Shown: positions 5,724 through 11,722 of the stretch, piece after piece
How positions within the stretch are numbered: the first letter of the stretch is position 1
How the letters are laid out: every line of letters begins with the position of its first letter
Source of the DNA: Bacteroidales bacterium UBA5762
GTDB lineage: Bacteria; Bacteroidota; Bacteroidia; Bacteroidales; TTA-H9
Direction: 5' to 3'
DNA: 14,800 bases
Assembly (NCBI GenBank): GCA_002418865.1
Contig: DIEY01000089.1
Coordinates: forward strand, 1-14,800
Notes under the pieces: model-generated
Told to the model about the DNA's origin: nothing
The model's input: the letters and a program-made list of their open reading frames with translations, nothing else
Databases searched by the model: none
Translations under genes and position numbers: made by a program

Positions 5724-6050
5724 TTATTTTTTAAACCATTTAACAACTTCGAAATAGAGAATAGAAAGTATCAGTACTCCAAAAAGGATATAAGTAGCAA
5801 TTATTGTACCCCCAATGGCCTTAGACAAAGTAGGACCAATAGAGAATTTATCGTAAAATAGTCCTTGATCGGCTGGGGACAACAAAATTGCTAGTACAAT
5901 AAGAGCTATAAGGCCAATAAAACCTAATAATCCACCCTTGGCCTGTTTAAAATCCTTGAAAACAGATATGAGGGGAAAGACAATAACAGACAAAAGGGCA
6001 ATCAAGGCTAAGGCATAAGTGATATAAATAACAATATCTATCATTGACAT
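5724..6050 (-). CDS. small three-helix membrane protein of the exb operon
   Basis: The 108-residue protein is almost entirely hydrophobic, with three likely membrane helices at about 5-31, 40-58 and 78-102, joined by a basic loop (FKDFKQAKGG) and a polar loop (SPADQGLFYDKFS), and ending in a basic tail VVKWFKK. I do not recognise a named domain. To my knowledge small proteins like this sit between exbB and exbD in many Bacteroidota operons, which suggests an accessory subunit of the motor complex. It begins 6 bases after the exbB stop. The start MSMID is accepted because MSMID and MID differ little and both lie just after the exbB stop. Confidence 0.75.
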   Translation of the reverse strand: MSMIDIVIYITYALALIALLSVIVFPLISVFKDFKQAKGGLLGFIGLIALIVLAILLSPADQGLFYDKFSIGPTLSKAIGGTIIATYILFGVLILSILYFEVVKWFKK

Positions 6051-6056
6051 GGAACT

Positions 6057-6854
6057 TTATTTTTTAGTGTTTTTATATCTAACCAAAATATCCATAAACG
6101 AAATGGTGGAGTCTTCCATATCGTTAACAATGGATTCAACTTTTGTAAGAAGGTAATTATAAAACACTTGGAGAATAAGCGCTACGATAAGACCAAAAAC
6201 GGTTGTCAAAAGAGCTATTTTCATACCTCCAGCAACAACTGTGGGAGAAATGTCTCCAGCTGCTTCAATAGCATCAAATGCTTCAACCATACCAATAACT
6301 GTTCCCAAGAATCCCAACATAGGAGCTATAGCAATAAAGAGTGTAATCCATGAAAGATTATTCTCCAGTTTGCTCATTAAAACACCACCATAAGAAACTA
6401 CTGATTTCTCTACAACGTCTAAGCCTTCATTAAAACGGTCTAAACCTTGGAAGAATACACCGGCGACAGGGCCTCTGGTGTTTTTACAAACTTCTTTAGC
6501 CGCTTCTATCCCTTCAGCATCAAGAGAATTTTCGACTTTTTGAAGAAGTTTACGTGTGTCGGTACTCGACAGATTCAAGTAAATAATTCTTTCGATGGTA
6601 AGGGCTAAACCAAGGATTAAGACGATTAATATTGGGGTCATCCAAGTAACACCACCTTCGATGAATTTTTCCTTTAAGACCTGATGGAAGGTTTTGCCTT
6701 CTGCAGGAGGTGGAGTTAAACTCTGAGCCGGAGCCACAGCCGTGGTTTGTTCTGTTTGTGCTTGGGCCGTAGTAGTATCTTGGGCCGAAATGGTATTGCA
6801 AATACCGAATGTTAGCATTCCTGCTATCGAAAATAAAGCAATCAACTTTTTCAT
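6057..6854 (-). CDS. exbB: MotA/TolQ/ExbB proton channel protein
   Basis: The 265-residue protein has an N-terminal signal-like segment (MKKLIALFSIAGMLTFGICNTISAQD, likely cut after ISA). A Gln/Thr/Ala/Pro-rich linker (27-52) follows. Then come the ExbB body: helix WMTPILIVLILGLALTIERIIYL (71-93), a large cytoplasmic part, and two helices with the signature IAPMLGFLGTVIGMVEAF (176-193) and LLTTVFGLIVALILQVF (215-231). ExbB pentamers surround the ExbD helix and carry protons. It leads the four-gene operon with the small membrane protein and two ExbD proteins. No TonB gene is seen in the window. A -7 promoter box is not evident upstream; it might share the transcript of the tRNA-Ser gene 63 bases before it. 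Confidence 0.9.
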   Translation of the reverse strand: MKKLIALFSIAGMLTFGICNTISAQDTTTAQAQTEQTTAVAPAQSLTPPPAEGKTFHQVLKEKFIEGGVTWMTPILIVLILGLALTIERIIYLNLSSTDTRKLLQKVENSLDAEGIEAAKEVCKNTRGPVAGVFFQGLDRFNEGLDVVEKSVVSYGGVLMSKLENNLSWITLFIAIAPMLGFLGTVIGMVEAFDAIEAAGDISPTVVAGGMKIALLTTVFGLIVALILQVFYNYLLTKVESIVNDMEDSTISFMDILVRYKNTKK

Positions 6855-6917
6855 AGGGCAATGAATTGGTTTTTTAATGACTAATTTAGTTTATGATTTT
6901 CTGTTTTAAGTTAATAT

Positions 6918-7008
6918 TGGCGGAGAGAAAGGGATTCGAACCCTTGGTACGCTTTTGGCGTACACACACTTTCCAGGCGTGCGCCTTAGACCACTCGGCC
7001 ACCTCTCC
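6918..7008 (-). tRNA. tRNA-Ser(GGA)
   Basis: On the minus strand the gene starts GGAGAGG TG GCCGAGTGG, with anticodon arm CACGC-CTGGAAA-GTGTG giving anticodon GGA (reads UCC/UCU). It has the long variable arm typical of tRNA-Ser (tgtacgccaaaagcgtacc), T-arm AAGGG-TTCGAAT-CCCTT, acceptor strand TCTCTCC, discriminator G, and an encoded CCA (6920-6918). Acceptor pairing is complete with one G-U at the inner end. It lies between ansA and exbB on the same strand. Confidence 0.97.
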
Positions 7009-7183
7009 GTATTCATCATCAATTGAATTTATTGATCCCATTCGATGGAAATTCGGCCGCTAATTTACAACGTTTTTTATTTCTCTTTGAAAACACCTTA
7101 AAATTTTTTATCAAATAATTTTAAATTCAGTCATTATAACGATAAGTTAAAGCGATTATTTTAAAATTTCTCTATGCTCATAA

Positions 7184-8224
7184 TTATATACTTGAAGGGC
7201 TCATCTCACCTCTTAAAGGAATCTTGAGCAGCCTATGAATCTCTTCATTCGGATAGTTTTCACCAAAAAGAAACATCATCTTAGCCAATGCCGATTCCGT
7301 CGTAATATCCGCGCCACTCACCACGCCCAAAGCCTCCAACGCTAAACTCGTCTTATATAATCCTTGCGCCACGCTACCTGCCTTACACTGAGATACATTA
7401 AATATAAGGATTCCTCTATGAATGGCTTCCCCAATAATATTTAAAAAATCCTGATTAGTTGGCGCATTCCCAGTTCCAAAAGTTTCCATTATAATACCCT
7501 TTAAACCATTAATGTGAAAAAACTCCTCTATCTTCTTAGGGTGAATACCAGGGAAAAGTTTTAAAATCAAAATATTGGTATCGAGATTCTTATGCACCTT
7601 CAATTTCTTAAAATTGGGTTTAAGTATATAATTCTCATTAAAATGAATATGAACACCAACCTGTGCTAAAGGAGGATAGTTACCCGATAAAAAGGCATCA
7701 AAATGTTCGGCATTGAATTTTGTAGTTCGATTTCCTCTGAAAAGCTTATTTTCGAAGCAAATGCTCACTTCAGGCACTATTGGGGTTCCGTCCCTATAAG
7801 CTGTGGCAATTTCGACAGCAGTAATAAAATTTTCGCGACCGTCGGAACGAATCATGCCAATGGGTAACTGTGATCCAGTAAAAACGACCGGTTTATTTAG
7901 ATTCTCGAGCATAAAACTGAGCACAGATGCCGAATAAGCCATAGTATCTGTTCCATGAAGAACAACAAAACCGTCATAATTTTCGTAATTCTGTTCAATC
8001 ACTTCGGCCAGCTTAATCCAAAACTCGGGATTCATATCAGAAGAGTCGATAACGGGATTGAAGGAATAGGAATCGATTCTACATTTAAGATTTTCTAATA
8101 CAGGCAAATGTCGATAAAGGTGATCGAAATCGAGGGGTTCGAGCGCACCAGTTGTGGGATTATGCATCATGCCTATGGTTCCACCTGTATATATGATCAA
8201 TACAGAGCTATTTTCATTTATCAT
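7184..8224 (-). CDS. ansA: type I (cytoplasmic) L-asparaginase
   Basis: The 346-residue protein converts asparagine to aspartate and ammonia. It carries the first catalytic motif YTGGTIGMM (Thr13 and Thr16 region), the second VVLHGTDTMAYSASVLSFM (His90-Gly-Thr-Asp93-Thr), and FENKLFRGNRTTK with the likely catalytic Lys160. FTGSQLPIGMIRSDGRENF and the C-terminal METFGTGNAP block are also as expected. There is no signal peptide and the length matches E. coli AnsA (338), so it is the cytoplasmic type. It follows tatD by 23 bases on the same strand, a likely operon. The start MINENSSVLIIYTGGT leaves the usual few residues before the first motif. Confidence 0.95.
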   Translation of the reverse strand: MINENSSVLIIYTGGTIGMMHNPTTGALEPLDFDHLYRHLPVLENLKCRIDSYSFNPVIDSSDMNPEFWIKLAEVIEQNYENYDGFVVLHGTDTMAYSASVLSFMLENLNKPVVFTGSQLPIGMIRSDGRENFITAVEIATAYRDGTPIVPEVSICFENKLFRGNRTTKFNAEHFDAFLSGNYPPLAQVGVHIHFNENYILKPNFKKLKVHKNLDTNILILKLFPGIHPKKIEEFFHINGLKGIIMETFGTGNAPTNQDFLNIIGEAIHRGILIFNVSQCKAGSVAQGLYKTSLALEALGVVSGADITTESALAKMMFLFGENYPNEEIHRLLKIPLRGEMSPSSI

Positions 8225-8247
8225 TTTAAAGATCTTATTTCAATAAG

Positions 8248-9018
8248 TTACAATTTTTTGAAGAGTCTCAAAGCGTTTTCTGTAGTTATTTTAGCCGCTT
8301 CCTCAGGTAAAACCTTCCAGATTTCGGCAAGTTTCTTTACCGTAAACTCTATCCATGCGGGTAGATTGCGTTTGCCACGATAAGGTACCGGCGGCAAATA
8401 TGGTGCATCGGTCTCCACCAAAATGTAATCGTGTGGAAGTTGTGCTATAATGGAAGGCAAAGACGAATTTTTATACGTAACTACTCCTCCAATGCCCAAG
8501 TAAAATCCTTTCGAAATAACATGCAGAGCCTGTTCGAGCGTGCCACTAAAACAATGAAAAACACCTTCAAGACCCTTATATCCTAATTCATCCAGTAATC
8601 CCACAATTATATCCAAAGAATTACGTGAATGAATAACAAGAGGCAAACTCATTTCTCTTGCCCACTGAGCCTGAATTTTAAAAGCTTCTCTTTGTTGCTT
8701 TTCGAAAGTCTTGTCCCAGTATAAATCTATGCCTATCTCACCAATGGCAACAAACGAATAATTCTTCAAATAATGCTGAACGATGGCCAGCTCATCCATA
8801 TAATTTTGATTGACCGAAGTTGGATGCAAACCCATCATGGGGTAAAAATGAGAGGGATAAGAACTCGTAAGAGATAAAAGATGTTCATGGGTAGTGCTAT
8901 CGATAGCTGGAAGCAAAAACTTACTTACTCCAACTTGAATGGCTTCATCAAAAAGTTTTGGTAAGTCGTCTTTGAATTCAGGTAGATAAAGATGTATGTG
9001 GGTATCAATAATATTCAT
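8248..9018 (-). CDS. tatD: TatD family metal-dependent hydrolase/DNase
   Basis: The 256-residue protein has the complete metal-binding set of the TatD family: DTHIHLYL (His7, His9), AIGEIGIDLYWD (Glu94), LPLVIHSRNS (His130), VFHCFSGTLEQA (His155) and VETDAPYLPPVPYRGKRN (Asp204). TatD enzymes are cytoplasmic TIM-barrel 3'-5' nucleases linked to DNA repair and turnover. It heads a likely operon with ansA. A perfect -7 box (TAATTTTG on the minus strand) ends only four bases before ATG 9018, so the mRNA may lack a leader. Family certainty is high; the exact substrate is less sure. Confidence 0.93.
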   Translation of the reverse strand: MNIIDTHIHLYLPEFKDDLPKLFDEAIQVGVSKFLLPAIDSTTHEHLLSLTSSYPSHFYPMMGLHPTSVNQNYMDELAIVQHYLKNYSFVAIGEIGIDLYWDKTFEKQQREAFKIQAQWAREMSLPLVIHSRNSLDIIVGLLDELGYKGLEGVFHCFSGTLEQALHVISKGFYLGIGGVVTYKNSSLPSIIAQLPHDYILVETDAPYLPPVPYRGKRNLPAWIEFTVKKLAEIWKVLPEEAAKITTENALRLFKKL

Positions 9019-9022
9019 GGCA

Positions 9023-9030
9023 CAAAATTA
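9023..9030 (-). promoter_or_regulatory. -7 box (TAATTTTG) for tatD
   Basis: The minus strand reads TAATTTTG then TGCC then ATG. The box matches TAnnTTTG, and TTTA lies about 18 bases upstream as a weak -33. Starting transcription at its usual distance would place +1 at or next to the A of the start codon. Confidence 0.55.
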
Positions 9031-9048
9031 CCAGAAAATCAAATTCAC

Positions 9049-9056
9049 TAAATTTG
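9049..9056 (+). promoter_or_regulatory. -7 box (TAAATTTG) for the GT9 gene
   Basis: TAAATTTG matches TAnnTTTG exactly and is followed by CCTCAA and ATG 9063, so the transcript would have almost no leader. No TTTG is found at the -33 position. The box faces the tatD promoter, and the two start codons are only 44 bp apart. Confidence 0.5.
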
Positions 9057-9062
9057 CCTCAA

Positions 9063-10070
9063 ATGTTACAGGAGCGTAAAATACTTGTTCTTCGTTTCAG
9101 TTCTATCGGCGACATCATACTCACTACGCCTGTTATTCGTTGCATGCAGCTTCAGCTCAAGAATGCAGAAATACACTATTTAACACGATCTGTCTACAAG
9201 CCATTACTCGAACATAATCCCTACATTTATCGATTAATGGGCTTCCACCAGAGTCCGAAAGAATTCTTGCCTCAACTAAAAACCGAGCATTACGATTATG
9301 TAGTTGACCTTCATCGCAATTTTCGTACTTTAGGTCTTAGGTTTCGTCTTCTTACACCCTCGGCAAGTTTCCCTAAATTAAACTTTCGGAAATGGTTGTT
9401 AGTGAATTTCCACATCGACACTTTGCCGAATATTCATATTGTGGATAGATACTTCGAGGCTGTAAAACATCTGGGAGTAATTAATGATCAACAAGGTCTT
9501 GAATTATTTATAGCTGAAAAAGACGAAATTTCAGTTTCAGAATTTCCAATCAACTTTCGTGACGGTTATGGTGTAATGGCCATAGGAGCCAAGCATTACA
9601 CCAAGCAAATTCCACCGGAACTGGCCATTGAGATCATTCGCCTGTCACCTCTACCATTTCTTTTAGTTGGTGGGAAAGAAGATCATGACAAAGGTGAACA
9701 AATTCAACAGGTAGTTCCATTAAAATCACAAAATATCTGTGGAAAATATACTTTGCCTCAAACTGCAGCCATTGTTAAAAAAGCTAAAATCGTCATTACC
9801 TCCGACACAAGCATTATGCATATTGCAGCAGCATTCCGCAAACCCATTGTCAGTATTTGGGGAAATACAGTCCCTCAGTTTGGTATGTATCCTTACATGC
9901 CCGGAAACGAGGAAAAATCTATTATAATAGAAAACAAGGAATTAAAATGCCGACCTTGTAGCAAATTAGGATATTCCAAATGTCCTAAGGGACATTTTAA
10001 TTGCATGAAACAACATAATCCTCAACGAATTTTAGAAGCTATTGACAAGTTATTGGATAGTTCTCACTAA
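9063..10070 (+). CDS. glycosyltransferase family 9 (heptosyltransferase-like)
   Basis: Family 9 glycosyltransferases add sugars to the lipid A-core of lipopolysaccharide at the inner membrane's cytoplasmic face. This 335-residue protein begins ILVLRFSSIGDIILTTPVIR, the family's nucleotide-sugar start with Asp17, and has VVDLHRNFRTLGLRFR, FLLVGGKEDHDKGE, and the C-terminal ITSDTSIMHIAAAFRKPIVSIWG acceptor/nucleotide block. A cysteine cluster (CRPC, then C and C in KCPKGHFNC) near the end is common in Bacteroidota members. ATG 9063 is chosen over the in-frame TTG 9054, which lies inside the -7 box. Its stop lies 3 bases from that of the convergent hydrolase gene. The sugar transferred cannot be told. 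Confidence 0.9.
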   Translation: MLQERKILVLRFSSIGDIILTTPVIRCMQLQLKNAEIHYLTRSVYKPLLEHNPYIYRLMGFHQSPKEFLPQLKTEHYDYVVDLHRNFRTLGLRFRLLTPSASFPKLNFRKWLLVNFHIDTLPNIHIVDRYFEAVKHLGVINDQQGLELFIAEKDEISVSEFPINFRDGYGVMAIGAKHYTKQIPPELAIEIIRLSPLPFLLVGGKEDHDKGEQIQQVVPLKSQNICGKYTLPQTAAIVKKAKIVITSDTSIMHIAAAFRKPIVSIWGNTVPQFGMYPYMPGNEEKSIIIENKELKCRPCSKLGYSKCPKGHFNCMKQHNPQRILEAIDKLLDSSH

Positions 10071-10073
10071 TGT

Positions 10074-10709
10074 TTAGATAAATGGATTATTCCTGCGTTC
10101 ATAACCAATTGTAGTAGTAGGGCCATGGCCGGGATAAACCACAGTGTCATCGGGTAAAACAAAGAGTTTTTCAAGAATACTCGTTTTGAGTTTTTCAAAG
10201 TTGCCCGTAGGCAAATCGGAACGGCCGATACTATCTTTAAATAAAACATCGCCTGAAAAAATTATGCCCTCGTGTTCAGAATAAAAACAAACACTGCCAT
10301 CTGCATGACCAGGAGTATAGATTACCTTTAGCATCAATCCGGGTATCTGAATAGAATCGCCTTCGTTAATGTAGGCTTCAGGCGGAAAAATTTTCTCAAG
10401 AGGCAATTTTAATACGGATGAAAATTCTGAGGCCAAATCGATGAAAAGTTTAGAGGCTGGATGTGTTTTATAGCCTATTCCATATTCATTCAGTAAATAA
10501 TGGCAACCTAAAACATGATCCACATGACAATGAGTAAGAAGAACATGAACAGGTTTTAATAGATTCTTGTTGAGCCAATCTTTAAGCTGTTGCCACTCCT
10601 TAACATTTTGGCAAGCACAATCTATAATCACACACTGTTGTTGAGAGTTGCTTACGACATAAGTGTTCGTCTGAAAATCATTGAAAACGAAGGCTTTTAC
10701 AGTAATCAT
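10074..10709 (-). CDS. metallo-beta-lactamase-fold hydrolase (glyoxalase II-like)
   Basis: The 211-residue protein has the full metal site of the MBL fold: THCHVDHVLG (His60, His62, Asp64, His65), YTPGHADGSVCFY (His135), FSGDVLFKDSIGRSDLPTG (Asp154) and VYPGHGPTTTIGYERRNNPF (His195). This layout is that of the short glyoxalase II-like/YcbL group, thioester hydrolases acting in the cytoplasm. A longer frame reaches upstream to 10802, but ATG 10709 is preferred. MITVKAFVFNDFQTNTYVV is the normal family start, and a -7 box lies between the two possible starts. It converges on the GT9 gene. Confidence 0.9.
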   Translation of the reverse strand: MITVKAFVFNDFQTNTYVVSNSQQQCVIIDCACQNVKEWQQLKDWLNKNLLKPVHVLLTHCHVDHVLGCHYLLNEYGIGYKTHPASKLFIDLASEFSSVLKLPLEKIFPPEAYINEGDSIQIPGLMLKVIYTPGHADGSVCFYSEHEGIIFSGDVLFKDSIGRSDLPTGNFEKLKTSILEKLFVLPDDTVVYPGHGPTTTIGYERRNNPFI

Positions 10710-10728
10710 CAGTAAAGAGTTGAAAGCA

Positions 10729-10736
10729 CAAAGGTA
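10729..10736 (-). promoter_or_regulatory. -7 box (TACCTTTG) for the MBL hydrolase gene
   Basis: On the minus strand TACCTTTG matches TAnnTTTG and ends 19 bases before ATG 10709, giving a short leader. No clear -33 TTTG is seen. It supports the shorter start of the gene. Confidence 0.45.
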
Positions 10737-10996
10737 AGTGAATTCACCTAAAGAGTATCCGCTTAAAAGATTCGGATATTTCGCTGGCAAATCCAATCTC
10801 AATAAAGATGAATCCGTCTTCGAATCCTTTAATTGAGAAGTATAAAATCTTATAAAAATTCGGTTTGCAAATTACAAACACCTTTATGCTCAGTTTTACA
10901 AAAAATCGAGGTAGAATAGAAGTTGCGAACGGATATTTAATCGAAGATAAAAAGATGAACTGATTTCTCTCAAAATGTACAAAAGATGTTTAGGTG

Positions 10997-11004
10997 TAAT
11001 TTTG
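10997..11004 (+). promoter_or_regulatory. -7 box (TAATTTTG) for the TauE-like gene
   Basis: TAATTTTG fits TAnnTTTG and ends 25 bases before ATG 11030, so a leader of roughly 15-20 bases is expected. A -33 box is not recognisable. Confidence 0.5.
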
Positions 11005-11029
11005 CCCTCACTTCGAAAAACAACGAATT

Positions 11030-11404
11030 ATGAATTTAACAACTATTCTTATTTTGGTAGCTATAGGCATTTCAGCAGGTATTTTGGGCGGTTTCATAGG
11101 GATAGGAGGAGGTATTCTCATTATTCCCGCCTTGGTTCTCTTTTTGGGACTTAGCCAGAAAGAAGCTCAGGGAACCAGTCTTGCAATAATGTTACCTCCT
11201 ATAGGCTTATTGGCAGCTATGAATTATTACAAAGCAGGTTACATCAACCTTAAGTATGCTATCATCATAGCAACAGCCTTCTTAATTGGAGGGTATTTTG
11301 GCTCGAAACTTGCCGTTTCCATTAATGATCAAGTAGTTAAAAAAATTTTTGCTATAGTGTTATTAATAGTATCATTAAAAATGCTTTTCGAAAAACATCC
11401 TTAA
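11030..11404 (+). CDS. minimal TauE/SafE-family permease (single repeat)
   Basis: The 124-residue protein starts MNLTTILILVAIGISAGILGGFIGIGGGILIIPALVLF, the glycine-rich signature of the TauE/SafE (DUF81) family, and continues QGTSLAIMLPP and a second glycine-rich helix GGYFGSKLAV. Four membrane helices are likely. Full-length members have two such halves (about 250 residues); this one has a single half and would need to dimerise. Complete start, signature and stop suggest a natural half-size form rather than a truncation. Members are proposed to move sulfite or other small sulfur-containing or organic anions; the substrate here is unknown. It stands alone, with its own promoter box. Confidence 0.85.
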   Translation: MNLTTILILVAIGISAGILGGFIGIGGGILIIPALVLFLGLSQKEAQGTSLAIMLPPIGLLAAMNYYKAGYINLKYAIIIATAFLIGGYFGSKLAVSINDQVVKKIFAIVLLIVSLKMLFEKHP

Positions 11405-11722
11405 TGCAATGTTTCGGCAAATCACAACTTCTCATGAAATTAATAAAAGGATAAAACGAGGGGAAACATTTCAAGACCAAAGATAAAATCGTTAATCTGA
11501 AAATAATTCGACTTTACATTTTAAAGCATATACTAAATCAGGAATTGATTCTCAATAAATTATGCAATTCTCTATTATTCATAAGATTATTCAGCGATGT
11601 AGAGATTGTGAATAAAAATGGGATAAAATGTATGAGAAAAGGATGACGATGAGGATAATTTTGAATTAATTTGGAGCACGGTTTTAGATTTCAGTATAGA
11701 GATAGAACCGCTTGATTAAATC
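11405..11722. other. upstream region of the ribonucleotide reductase gene
   Basis: In these 318 AT-rich bases I see one -7 box (11656-11663) and no gene. I looked for a cobalamin riboswitch (B12 box) and for the palindromic NrdR box and recognised neither. Confidence 0.5.
11656..11663 (+). promoter_or_regulatory. -7 box (TAATTTTG) for the ribonucleotide reductase gene
   Basis: TAATTTTG matches TAnnTTTG and lies 59 bases before ATG 11723, so a leader of about 50 bases is predicted. The -33 region is unclear. Confidence 0.45.

Larger units (their letters stand above)
10710..11029. other. divergent intergenic region
   Basis: These 320 bases separate the hydrolase (minus) and TauE-like (plus) genes and hold one promoter box for each. 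A short GTTTG...CAAAC inverted pair is near 10862-10880. No further gene or RNA is seen. Confidence 0.5.

Noticed and set aside
7009..7183. AT-rich inverted pair (TTAAAATT/AATTTTAA) after ansA as a terminator
   Set aside because: The stem is made only of A and T, has no clear T-run, and such pairs are expected by chance in this base composition.
10710..10802. Longer N-terminus for the MBL hydrolase starting at 10802
   Set aside because: The extra 31 residues are not family-like and the -7 promoter box lies inside them, so the start at 10709 fits better.
11405..11722. Cobalamin riboswitch or NrdR box before nrdJ
   Set aside because: Searched by eye for the B12 box and for the NrdR palindrome; neither is present in recognisable form.
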